From Candidatus Desulfovibrio trichonymphae (GTDB lineage Bacteria; Desulfobacterota; Desulfovibrionia; Desulfovibrionales; Desulfovibrionaceae), in contig NZ_AP017368.1 of NCBI RefSeq assembly GCF_002355955.1, positions 372,001 to 436,000 of the forward strand: DNA of 64,000 nt, given 5' to 3'. Each line of letters starts with the position of its first letter. Within the stretch, counting starts at the first letter, position 1. A program made the position numbers and the translations under genes. Below are positions 30,197 through 38,750 of the stretch, one piece after another. The notes beneath the pieces are model-generated. The model saw nothing but the letters and a program-made list of their open reading frames with translations. It was not told the DNA's origin and searched no databases.

Positions 30197-31096
30197 TCAT
30201 AACGGCAGCAAAAAAACACGCTGTTGCCGCGTTCGCAACGCTTCGGCAGCGTTTTTTGCAATTGCCGCTCCTGCGCGGCTGAACAGACCCACCAAACTGG
30301 ATCCACTGCCGCTCATGCATGCCGCATCAGCTCCAAGGAGCAATAAATCGGCTTTGATAGCTGCCAGTTGCGGATAGCCGGGAAAGACTGCCGCCTCCAG
30401 ATCATTGCAAAATGCTTCAATGGAAGTTTTTTTAAAAGAAAATTTTTTGTTATCTTTGGCTTGACGGTTTGTCAAGTTCTTTTGCTGCACAAGGTAGTTG
30501 GCCGTTCGCGCAAGCGCGTCATAGCGAGCATATGCCCACAGCGTGCTTATATGAATGTCAGGGCAGACTAATACAAGGTAAAATCCGGAAAAGGTATCGT
30601 TGAGAGGGCTTAGTTTTTCTCCAATCCCATGTACACGGCACATAGTATTTTGTAGAAAAAAAGGCGTGTCCGCGCCAACAGACAGCGCCATGTTGCGCAA
30701 GGTTTTCTTGTCAAACGGGAATGCGCATGTGCTGTTGAGCCAGCGCAGCAGTGCGGCTGCGTCGCTGCTGCCGCCGCCAAGACCGGCACCTTGTGGAATG
30801 CGTTTGCGCAGTTCAATTTCAATGCCGGGAAGATCCCCTGATGCTTGAGCAAACGCTGCCCATGCTTTCGTCAGTGTGTTGTCATTGGGGTCAATGCTTG
30901 GCGTGTTGCAGCGTACAATCACGCCTGTGTGCCTCGTGTGCCGTATAATCAGGTCATCACAGGGATACGGCAGGGAATAAAAAATGGAATCCAGCTCATG
31001 GTAGCCGTCGGCACGCACGCCGGTGACGCGCAGGCCCAGGTTGACCTTGCAGCCGCATGTGATGCGTATACTGTTCGGCGTATTTTTGCGGCGCAT
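30197..31096 (-). CDS. ispE: 4-diphosphocytidyl-2-C-methyl-D-erythritol kinase
   Basis: A 299-residue GHMP kinase of the MEP isoprenoid pathway. The N-terminal KVNLGLRVTGVRADGYHEL motif carries the catalytic Lys; the ATP loop is PQGAGLGGGSSDAAA near residue 100, and the C-terminal GHMP motif is MSGSGSSLVG. The start codon overlaps the hslV stop (TAATG). Intact and of normal length. Confidence 0.97.
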   Translation of the reverse strand: MRRKNTPNSIRITCGCKVNLGLRVTGVRADGYHELDSIFYSLPYPCDDLIIRHTRHTGVIVRCNTPSIDPNDNTLTKAWAAFAQASGDLPGIEIELRKRIPQGAGLGGGSSDAAALLRWLNSTCAFPFDKKTLRNMALSVGADTPFFLQNTMCRVHGIGEKLSPLNDTFSGFYLVLVCPDIHISTLWAYARYDALARTANYLVQQKNLTNRQAKDNKKFSFKKTSIEAFCNDLEAAVFPGYPQLAAIKADLLLLGADAACMSGSGSSLVGLFSRAGAAIAKNAAEALRTRQQRVFLLPL

Positions 31097-31635
31097 TATT
31101 CTAAAAGTTCTATGGTCAATTGATTATTGGTATATATACATATCTCCGCCGCGATATGCATGGCCTCCTTAGCTATGGACTCGGCGTCAAGGCTGCTGTG
31201 CCTCAGAAGCGCTCTGGCTGCGGAGAGCGCGTATGGACCGCCGCTGCCGATGGCCGTCACGTTGTCGTCTGGTTCAATAACATCGCCTGTGCCTGAAAGA
31301 ACAAGCAAATGTTTCCTGTCTGCCAGAAGGAGCATGGCTTCGAGTTTGCGCAGATATTTATCTTTGCGCCAGTCTCTTGTCATTTCCACAGCGGCGCGCA
31401 GCAGGTTGCCGTGTAATTGTTTGAGATTAACCTCAAAAAGTTCAAACAGTGTAAAAGCGTCTGCAGTTGCGCCGGCAAAACCCGCCAGTATCCGGCCATC
31501 ATTGAGGCGGCGAACCTTCTGGGCCGAGCGCTTCATAATCATGTTCTGCCCAAGGGTCACCTGGCCATCTCCCGCCATGGCAACGCGACCGTCGCGTTTG
31601 ACCAGCAAAATGGTGGTGGCGTGCGTATCCATCAT
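31096..31635 (-). CDS. hslV: ATP-dependent protease subunit HslV
   Basis: The proteolytic subunit of the HslUV (ClpQY) complex, 179 residues from an ATG that overlaps the upstream stop (ATGA). The mature N-terminal Thr is in [11 protein letters not shown], and [24 protein letters not shown] and [13 protein letters not shown] are family signatures. The HslU ATPase gene, often adjacent, is not in this window. Confidence 0.96.
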   Translation of the reverse strand: MMDTHATTILLVKRDGRVAMAGDGQVTLGQNMIMKRSAQKVRRLNDGRILAGFAGATADAFTLFELFEVNLKQLHGNLLRAAVEMTRDWRKDKYLRKLEAMLLLADRKHLLVLSGTGDVIEPDDNVTAIGSGGPYALSAARALLRHSSLDAESIAKEAMHIAAEICIYTNNQLTIELLE

Positions 31636-33041
31636 TGTTTGTCCCATATTTCCTTGCGTTCCTTATACGCTGCCTCCAGCCGCTGAAAGGGGCGTTTGTC
31701 GACGGCGCGGTCAGCGAGAGTTTTTGCTCTGGCAAAATAGCGTTCTGTCAATTTTTTGTTATTAGCGTGCAATACACTGTACGTCAGATGAATATATGCT
31801 TCCAGAGATTTGCCGGCCTTGCCTAGAGAGCGGGCATACGCCTCATGCGCTTCAGCGTCTTCCGGCACATTACGCAGCACATTCTCGTAATACTTGCCTG
31901 CCTCTGCCTGCCTGCCTGTTTCATCCAGCATTCGCGCATAGAAAAAGGCGGCCATATAATCATGTGAATCCAGACGAAAGGCTTTCAGCAGGAGGCCTTC
32001 CGCACGCTTCATATCTCCCTTGCGGAAGTGGAAAATGCCGGCCTCGCGCAGCACCAGCGGATCTGCCGGAGAGACAGTCAGAGCTTCGTCAAAGGCAGTC
32101 GCAGATTCCGGAATTTTGTTCTGACGGGCAAGCACAATGCCCCGTCCCATTAAAGCAAGGCCGTCTTTTTTGACGAAGCGTTGCAGCGCTGCCTGTTCGT
32201 CGCCATAGCGTGCCCAGAGCAGGGTTTTAACGCGCAGGAAACGTTGATTGTCACAAGTGCGGTTTTTTACGGTAGGGGGCATGGTGGCGATGCGGGCCTG
32301 CAATCCGTTGACTCTGTCACTGATGGCTGGATGCGTGGAGAGATAAGTCGGTACAGATGTTCCGCTCATCCAGTTTTTTTGTCTGAGCACCTTGAAACCG
32401 CCTATCATGCCGCTTGGCGGATAACCGGCGGCCACAAGATATTGCAGGCCGATCTGATCGGCCTCATTTTCATCTATCCGGCTGTAGTTGAGCATGGCCG
32501 CCTGTCCGGCGTTCATAGCGCTCACGGCTACAGCGCCGCCGGGACCACCTGCGGCAACGCCTGCAATGGCCAGCAGGAGCGAGCTGACAGTAACAAACTG
32601 CGCACGTTCCAAACGCGTGGCCACATGGCGTTGTGTAACGTGCGCCAGTTCATGTGTCAGGACTCCGGCGAGTTCGTCTTCACTGTTCAGATTCATAATC
32701 ATGCCGGTAAATACAAAAACATAGCCGCCGGGCACGGCAAAGGCGTTCAGGGTGTTGTGCAGAATTACAGTTCCTTTGAAATTGTATGGTTGCGGCGGCA
32801 TCGCACGAACAAGACGATCCAGCAGTTGGCCGACATATTCTGTTACTTCAGGATCTTCCACTATCGGCAAATTTGAACGGACCATAATATCAAATTTGTG
32901 GCCCATTTCCTTTTCATCTTTAATGTTGACCCTTCCGAAAAAAAATGCATGCGCAGGCGTGGCAATAAGTTGATGCCCAAGCAGGATCAACAGAAAACAC
33001 AAAAATAAAGCGCGGGCATGGCGGAGAAAGCGCAGGCGCAT
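31632..33041 (-). CDS. Periplasmic M48 family metalloprotease with TPR domain (BepA-like)
   Basis: A 469-residue zinc protease with an N-terminal signal peptide ending TPAHA. The catalytic HELAH lies near residue 137, with the third zinc ligand Glu in [12 protein letters not shown]. The C-terminal ~200 residues are TPR-like helices ([19 protein letters not shown]). E. coli BepA degrades misassembled LptD/BAM substrates, and lolA, bamD and rpoH in the window point to the same envelope upkeep. It is coupled to hslV. Confidence 0.9.
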   Translation of the reverse strand: MRLRFLRHARALFLCFLLILLGHQLIATPAHAFFFGRVNIKDEKEMGHKFDIMVRSNLPIVEDPEVTEYVGQLLDRLVRAMPPQPYNFKGTVILHNTLNAFAVPGGYVFVFTGMIMNLNSEDELAGVLTHELAHVTQRHVATRLERAQFVTVSSLLLAIAGVAAGGPGGAVAVSAMNAGQAAMLNYSRIDENEADQIGLQYLVAAGYPPSGMIGGFKVLRQKNWMSGTSVPTYLSTHPAISDRVNGLQARIATMPPTVKNRTCDNQRFLRVKTLLWARYGDEQAALQRFVKKDGLALMGRGIVLARQNKIPESATAFDEALTVSPADPLVLREAGIFHFRKGDMKRAEGLLLKAFRLDSHDYMAAFFYARMLDETGRQAEAGKYYENVLRNVPEDAEAHEAYARSLGKAGKSLEAYIHLTYSVLHANNKKLTERYFARAKTLADRAVDKRPFQRLEAAYKERKEIWDKQ

Positions 33042-33049
33042 GTTGAAAC

Positions 33050-34501
33050 TTACTCCATGTCCCAGATTTGCCCGGTGATCGTGTCCCGCACCGTCACGCC
33101 CATGGAAAGCAACTGATTGCGCAATTCATCAGATTGCATAAAATTTTTTTGCGCGCGGGCCTGTTCGCGCTGCTTCAGCAGGTTTGTTACGCTAACCAGA
33201 TCAAGATTTTTTCTTTTGGCGCGTATGGCGCGCAGGTCAGACAAAAAAACAGTTGGCTGCGCGCCAAAAAGTCCCAACTGGCGATCCCAGTTTTGCGCGC
33301 GTTTTAGAAATTCCGTCAGCAGGGTGCGGCATCCTTCGCTCGTGCACAGATTTTTGTCTTCCAGCAGGCGATTGACAAGTCGCACTTGGGAAAAAATCTG
33401 ACCAAGAGCCTGAGCGGTGTTTATATCGTCATCCAGCGCGGCAATAAATGTCTGCGGCAGGGATGCCCATTCCTGCAGGATATTTTCAGGAAGAACAATA
33501 TGTTTCCATTTGCTTCCCTCAAGTGCGTTGCGGGCTTCATGGAGAGAGGTATAGACGCGGTGCAGGGCTTTCTCCGCCTCGTCCATGCTTTGTGGAGTAA
33601 AATCAATGGGACTGCGATAATGTTTGTCAAGCAGAAAAAAACGTAGTGTTTCAGGTAAATAGTTTTGTAAAATCTGTCGTATGGTTGTAAAATTGCCCAA
33701 GGATTTGGACATTTTTTCCGCATTGATCTGCACAAAGCCATTGTGAATCCAGTATGTTGCCATTTCAGAGTGCCAGGCAGCTTCGGACTGGGCAATTTCG
33801 TTTTCATGATGTGGAAATATCAGGTCTTGTCCACCGCCGTGTATGTCCAGCGGCAGCCAGGGGGCGCTCATGGCTGAACATTCAATATGCCAGCCAGGCC
33901 GTCCCTTCCCCCATGGGCTCTCCCAGAAAGGCTCATCAGGTTTGGCTGCCTTCCATAAGACAAAATCCAGCGGATCGTCTTTTTCTTCGCCGGGTGTAAC
34001 GCGCGCACCAGCGATGAGATCGTCAAGGCTGCGGCCGGAGAGCCTGCCGTAGGACGGCCAGGCGCGTACGCGAAAATAGACGTCGCCCGAGGGTGTTACA
34101 TACGCCTTGCCTTCGGCGATCAGTGTAGAGCAGAGTTGCTGAATTTGCGGTATATATTCCGTGGCGCGCGGCTCCACGTCTGCGTGCAGCACGTTCAGAC
34201 GATCCATATCGTTATGAAACGCATTGATATATGTGCTGGCTACTTCCTGCCAGTCACGGCTTTCTTTTTTTGCTCGTGCAATAATTTTATCGTCTATATC
34301 TGTAAAATTGCGTACGAAATGCAGGTCAAAGCCAAGATAACGCAGGCGACGAGCCAGTACGTCAAAAACAACGGCAGAGCGGGCGTGACCTATGTGACAG
34401 AAGTCATAGGCTGTGATGCCGCAGACATACATATTTACTTTGCCCGGATTTGCCGGAACGAATGCTTCTTTTTTCTTTCCCAGAGTGTTATACAGCAGCA
34501 T
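33050..34501 (-). CDS. cysS: Cysteinyl-tRNA synthetase
   Basis: A 483-residue class I synthetase charging tRNA-Cys. HIGHARSAVV is the HIGH motif (residues ~37-40) and KMSKSLGNF the KMSKS motif near 268. The zinc ligands include Cys28 (YVCGITAYD), Cys in IECSAM and His in the HHENEIAQSEA segment. Intact and of normal length, 8 nt before the M48 gene. Confidence 0.97.
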   Translation of the reverse strand: MLLYNTLGKKKEAFVPANPGKVNMYVCGITAYDFCHIGHARSAVVFDVLARRLRYLGFDLHFVRNFTDIDDKIIARAKKESRDWQEVASTYINAFHNDMDRLNVLHADVEPRATEYIPQIQQLCSTLIAEGKAYVTPSGDVYFRVRAWPSYGRLSGRSLDDLIAGARVTPGEEKDDPLDFVLWKAAKPDEPFWESPWGKGRPGWHIECSAMSAPWLPLDIHGGGQDLIFPHHENEIAQSEAAWHSEMATYWIHNGFVQINAEKMSKSLGNFTTIRQILQNYLPETLRFFLLDKHYRSPIDFTPQSMDEAEKALHRVYTSLHEARNALEGSKWKHIVLPENILQEWASLPQTFIAALDDDINTAQALGQIFSQVRLVNRLLEDKNLCTSEGCRTLLTEFLKRAQNWDRQLGLFGAQPTVFLSDLRAIRAKRKNLDLVSVTNLLKQREQARAQKNFMQSDELRNQLLSMGVTVRDTITGQIWDME

Positions 34502-34524
34502 GATGAACCTTGAGGTTTTTATTG

Positions 34525-34965
34525 TTAACTGCCCGCGTCCGGGGCAAGCTGGTTGACGCGCCGCGCATGACGGCCACCTGCAAAATTGTTTTCCAAAAAA
34601 GCGGCGACAATGGCGAAGGCAAGTTCCACTCCGGTGATTTTGGCTCCGAGGCAGAGTACATTGGCGTTATTGTGGCGGCGGGCAAGCTTCGCATGCAGTT
34701 CAGTAGTGCAGAGCGCCGCTCTGATTGCCGCATGCCGGTTGGCGGCCATGGACATACCTATGCCGGAGCCGCAGAGCAAAACGCCTGTTTCTGTTTCAGA
34801 TTGCACAGCATTGCAGAGTCGGTGCGCAAATTGTGGATAGTCGCAACTTTCTTCTGAATAAGTGCCGTGGTCAATAATTTCGTAACCAAGTTCAGTTAAG
34901 TGCCGCGCCAGTGTCATTTTTAGTGCAAAGCCGGCGTGGTCCGCCGCAAGATGAACGCGTTGCAT
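34525..34965 (-). CDS. rpiB: Ribose-5-phosphate isomerase B
   Basis: A 146-residue RpiB-type isomerase interconverting ribose-5-P and ribulose-5-P. It has AADHAGFALK at the start, the catalytic Cys in ALCTTELHAKLARRHNNANVL and the anion-hole GSGIGMSMAANR. It lies 23 nt before cysS. Confidence 0.96.
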   Translation of the reverse strand: MQRVHLAADHAGFALKMTLARHLTELGYEIIDHGTYSEESCDYPQFAHRLCNAVQSETETGVLLCGSGIGMSMAANRHAAIRAALCTTELHAKLARRHNNANVLCLGAKITGVELAFAIVAAFLENNFAGGRHARRVNQLAPDAGS

Positions 34966-35000
34966 GAAACCTCCGGAAACGTGCTTACGTCAGGGTCAGG

Positions 35001-35789
35001 CTAAAAACGTTGGCTTTTGTATTGGGCCAGAGGCCAAAGCGGCGTGTTTTCGGGCAGCGCAAGCCGCATTTGTTCGTCAGTGAAGCGGATAGTCGGATTT
35101 TCCCTTTCTTTGATAAGCACAATGGCGCGTTTGCCGTTGTCGTTTGTCAGCGAAAGTCTGCGCGGCAGAGGGGGCGTGCTGTCGTTGTAAGCAATTTCCA
35201 TTGTCCAGCCGCTGGCTGCGTGCCGGTCATCCCGCCAGAGAACAGGCAGGCCGTCTGTGTTCAGCGTCAGGCTGCCGCCTAGTTTGTCGGTAAGGGTGTA
35301 GCACATCAGGCCGTTTTGCAGGCCGCCGCTGTCGTTGTATGTTGTTCCAAAAACAAGGGCATAACGACCATTCAGCAGGTTTGCCAGATGCTTGAGGTCA
35401 AAAGGCACCGGCATGCCCATCTGTGAAAGTGGTTTTGTCGCCCCTTGGTAAAACCAGGCTTTATTTTCGTTTGGGCTGTAAATTAAAAAATGTTGTCCGT
35501 CTTCCAGAATTCTGGCCGCAACAGCGCCGACTCCAGCCATGACGTCCATACGCAATTTGTCGTCGCCGTTTCCCCAGAATAGGGCAGTGACCCTGCGGGT
35601 GTCATCGGCAGTGCCGAAACGCAGACTCATTTGTAAACGGTATGGCGGATACGCAGGTGTTGTGTTTGATGCAGTAAATTTTTGCCAGCGGGCAGCCGCC
35701 GCGGTCTGTATTTCCGGGCTTATGTCCGCGGGGTGCTGTTTCGCACATGCGCAGAGAAGCAGTAATACGGCAATAAAATATTTTTTCAT
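35001..35789 (-). CDS. Outer-membrane lipoprotein, LolB/DUF4292-like
   Basis: A 262-residue lipoprotein with signal MKKYFIAVLLLLCAC and modified Cys at 15. The rest is rich in beta strands and recalls the LolA/LolB superfamily (MSLRFGTADDTRRVTALFWG, then a series of antiparallel strands, LPVLWRDDRH). The start overlaps the upstream TPR gene by 4 nt. A role in lipoprotein receipt at the outer membrane is possible; lolA is in the window at 43 kb. Confidence 0.65.
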   Translation of the reverse strand: MKKYFIAVLLLLCACAKQHPADISPEIQTAAAARWQKFTASNTTPAYPPYRLQMSLRFGTADDTRRVTALFWGNGDDKLRMDVMAGVGAVAARILEDGQHFLIYSPNENKAWFYQGATKPLSQMGMPVPFDLKHLANLLNGRYALVFGTTYNDSGGLQNGLMCYTLTDKLGGSLTLNTDGLPVLWRDDRHAASGWTMEIAYNDSTPPLPRRLSLTNDNGKRAIVLIKERENPTIRFTDEQMRLALPENTPLWPLAQYKSQRF

Positions 35790-37561
35790 AGATTTGAAAG
35801 ACGCTGCAGCAATGACTCGGCATTTGCGGGTTTAAGATCTAGGGCGTTCTGATATGCCTTGCGGGCCTCATCTTTAAGATTCAAATAAATGGCTATGTCG
35901 CCGTAATGTTCCCAGATGGATGGATCAGGGGGTTCGCCCAGCTTGACGGCACGGCGGATCTCAACAAGGGCTTCCTGTGCCTGACCGGATTTAAAAAGCG
36001 CCCAGGCAATGGAATCCACAATATATGACTGGTTCGGCGAGAGCTCGTCAGCCCTGATCAGCAGTTTCAGGGCTCTGTCCAGATCGCGATTTTCTTCAGC
36101 CAGTGTGTAGCCTACATAGTTGAGCGCATGAAAATTGTCCGGCTGTGTTTCAAGAATTTTTTCAATGACGTCGAAAGCGTTTTTTTTGTCGCCTGTTTCG
36201 TCCAGCAGCGAACCCAGCAGAAGATGAAATTCCATATTGTCCGGCCAAAGTTTTTGGGCGTTGCGGGCAATGTCAAGAGCTTCCGGTATGTGTTTTGCAC
36301 GGGCCAACAGACGGATTTCAATCTCCCAAAAAACGGATATGTCGGCAAAATCGCGCTGTCCCTTGCGGGTTGATTCAAGCGCGGCCTTTTCCTGACCGGC
36401 GTCTGCCAGCAGTTGTGTGCGCAATAATTGCGCCTGACCTGCACTGCTGCTTGCGGGAGGGACATTGTCAAGCAAGGAGAGCGCCATGTTGAGATCGCGC
36501 CGTTGCCGGTAGGCCATATCTGCAAGCCTAATGTGGACATCACCTGTCTGATCGCCCTCGGCGGCAATTTGTTTAAGGAGGCTTTCAGCCTGAAGGTAGT
36601 GGCGTGAATCCATAAACATGTCGGCAACAGTAAGACGAAACTGTTTTGCGTTCGGGCCGAGATTTATATATCGAAGTGCTCTTTCCGGCTGGTTCAGCCT
36701 CAGGGAAATATTGACCAGACGCAGCAGAACATCCTGTGGAGAAAAGTTGAGCTTGAGAAGGCGTTCATAAATTTTTCGCGCTTCCGGCAGATTTTGGCGC
36801 TGTTCATAAGCAAAGGCCAGTTCCACGAGAGCTTCCACAAAGTCGGGCTGTTCCTTGACGGCCTCCTGGAGGTAGGAAATGGCCTCGCCCTGTCGCTGCA
36901 TGCCTATGAGGGTTCTTGCCTGATAATAATTTACAAGTGGGGAACGTTTCTTGTGCGGAATGGTTTTGAGCAGATTTTCGGCTTCTGCAAATTTTTTAAC
37001 TTTGACGAGCAGCAGGGCAAGCTTCAGGCTCGCATCAAAAGAGTCGGGGTGTTTCCCCAGATAAGCGCGCATCAAGTCCACGCCCTGATGCGGCGCACCG
37101 TTGTTGATGAGTGCCTCGGCATTCAGCAGATTAAGCGCAATGTCATCCGGCCAGACAGCAAGCGCGTCTTGAAGAAAAGGCAAAATAATGGATGAGTTGC
37201 GGCTCATCAGCCACACACCGCCTTCCAGCCATGACCTGATCGGCAGTTTTGTCAACCTCATCATGCCCCTGGCTTGATCAAGCGCGTTTTCATCCTCATT
37301 ATTCATGGCTTGGGCAAAAATCAGATAAGCATACGTGCTTTGTGCTTCAGGAGAAAGTTCCGTCTCTACTGAAAGGGGCGTCATGCCTTGTGGAATGCCG
37401 TCACCCGTTTCGGTTTGCCGGGCGACAGCAGGAGTATCGGCATCATGGGGCGATGCGTTTTCCCACGATTTGTTGCCAGTGCAGCCGCTGCAGCCTGAAA
37501 AAAATACGGCAGAAGTGGCAAGCGGGAGCGCGCAGAGAATGGCAAGCGTCGTATGTTTCAT
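35786..37561 (-). CDS. TPR-repeat lipoprotein
   Basis: A 591-residue lipoprotein starting MKHTTLAILC, with lipobox FSGC and modified Cys near residue 23. From residue ~70 to the end it is a long series of tetratricopeptide repeats (for example ALVELAFAYEQRQNLPEARKIYE, LAEENRDLDRALKLL). Such proteins act as periplasmic scaffolds. The start ATG lies 1 nt after the rpoH stop, so it is coupled to the sigma factor and to the LolB-like gene downstream. No partner can be named. Confidence 0.8.
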   Translation of the reverse strand: MKHTTLAILCALPLATSAVFFSGCSGCTGNKSWENASPHDADTPAVARQTETGDGIPQGMTPLSVETELSPEAQSTYAYLIFAQAMNNEDENALDQARGMMRLTKLPIRSWLEGGVWLMSRNSSIILPFLQDALAVWPDDIALNLLNAEALINNGAPHQGVDLMRAYLGKHPDSFDASLKLALLLVKVKKFAEAENLLKTIPHKKRSPLVNYYQARTLIGMQRQGEAISYLQEAVKEQPDFVEALVELAFAYEQRQNLPEARKIYERLLKLNFSPQDVLLRLVNISLRLNQPERALRYINLGPNAKQFRLTVADMFMDSRHYLQAESLLKQIAAEGDQTGDVHIRLADMAYRQRRDLNMALSLLDNVPPASSSAGQAQLLRTQLLADAGQEKAALESTRKGQRDFADISVFWEIEIRLLARAKHIPEALDIARNAQKLWPDNMEFHLLLGSLLDETGDKKNAFDVIEKILETQPDNFHALNYVGYTLAEENRDLDRALKLLIRADELSPNQSYIVDSIAWALFKSGQAQEALVEIRRAVKLGEPPDPSIWEHYGDIAIYLNLKDEARKAYQNALDLKPANAESLLQRLSNL

Positions 37562-37562
37562 T

Positions 37563-38624
37563 TTATGTCTGTATCCATTCATCTGAAAAATCATTTATAT
37601 TTTGAGAGAGATGACGGCGGATTTTTTCCAGCAGCCGGGCTTCAAGCTGTCGGACGCGTTCTCGTGTGATGCTATACCGTTCGCCTATTTCGCGCAAGGT
37701 TACAGGTTCGTCTGTGAGCAGGCGATTGCGCAAAATATAGAGTTCTTTTTTATTGAGTTCGGGTATGATTGCTTTAAGGCGCGAGCGGACGATATCCGTT
37801 ATTTCATCACTGGCCAGACTGTGTTCAATACCGGGCCCGAGGGCTGGGAGAAAGTCCATGCGTGTGGCGCCGCCTGCATCTTCTCCTACCGGCACATTGA
37901 GGGAAAGGTCAGTGGACGAGAGGCGCTGGTCCATCTCAACAATCTGATCTTCGCTTACGCCGAGTTTTGTGGAAAGCATGGCGTTATCAGGGTTATAGCC
38001 TTGAGCTATCAGTTTTTGCCGTTCCCGGTTGAGGTTATAAAAGAGTTTGCGCTGCACCTGAGTAGTCCCGATTTTGACCATGCGCCAGTTGTCCATGATA
38101 AATTTCAAAATATATGCCTTGATCCAGAAAGAGGCATAGTAAGAAAATTTGATGCCCTTATCCGGATCAAATTTGTTGACGGCGCGCATCAAACCCACAT
38201 TGCCTTCCTGCACCAGATCGAGCACGTTCTGCATCCAGCGACGCTGGAAATCCATGGCAATGCGGACTACAAGCCGCAGATGGGAGGAAATAAGACGGAA
38301 GGCTGCGTCCGGGTCATTGTGATCACGCACGCGCAGCGCTATAGCATGCTCCTCTTCTGGAGTGAGCATGGGGAATCGGCCTATTTCGCGCAAATATAGA
38401 TACAGGCTGTCGCGTTCGCCGGCGAGTGTGGGCAAGCGGGATACAGAGGGCGCGGGCAGGGCTGGAGATGCGTCAACAATGACGTCAGGTTCAAGCAGGT
38501 CTTCAGACTGGACATCCGATGGATCGAGCATGTCGTCTGCATCAACCGCAACGTTTTCTGACGGCGGAATGATTTCAACCGCTGTTTCAACATCTATCTT
38601 GCTATTTTTTTTCATTTTCATCAT
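37563..38624 (-). CDS. rpoH: Heat-shock type sigma factor (RpoH family)
   Basis: A 353-residue sigma70-family protein. The N-terminal ~65 residues are an acidic extension (DVQSEDLLEPDVIVD) absent from E. coli RpoH, which has 284 residues. Region 1.2-2 follows (YLREIGRFPMLTPEEE, SHLRLVVRIAMDFQ, NKFDPDKGIKFSYYASFWI). The RpoH box QRKLFYNLNR lies near 195. Region 4 ends with the helix-turn-helix SITRERVRQLEARLL. It divides from metH and has its own consensus-like promoter. Confidence 0.88.
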   Translation of the reverse strand: MMKMKKNSKIDVETAVEIIPPSENVAVDADDMLDPSDVQSEDLLEPDVIVDASPALPAPSVSRLPTLAGERDSLYLYLREIGRFPMLTPEEEHAIALRVRDHNDPDAAFRLISSHLRLVVRIAMDFQRRWMQNVLDLVQEGNVGLMRAVNKFDPDKGIKFSYYASFWIKAYILKFIMDNWRMVKIGTTQVQRKLFYNLNRERQKLIAQGYNPDNAMLSTKLGVSEDQIVEMDQRLSSTDLSLNVPVGEDAGGATRMDFLPALGPGIEHSLASDEITDIVRSRLKAIIPELNKKELYILRNRLLTDEPVTLREIGERYSITRERVRQLEARLLEKIRRHLSQNINDFSDEWIQT

Positions 38625-38661
38625 ACTTGATCAAAAGGATTTAAAATCGGAACAGCATACT

Positions 38662-38690
38662 ATCATATAGTTTTCGTTTGTTCTTTTCAA
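38662..38690 (-). promoter_or_regulatory. Sigma70-type promoter of rpoH
   Basis: On the minus strand TTGAAA (38690-38685) and TATGAT (38667-38662) are 17 nt apart. The transcript would start near 38655, about 30 nt before the rpoH start codon. No second heat-shock-like promoter was recognised. Confidence 0.6.
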
Positions 38691-38750
38691 TATTTTTCAG
38701 TATGGACCAAATCGAAGACTGTGTAAAACGATTTATCACAGGCGGCAGAG

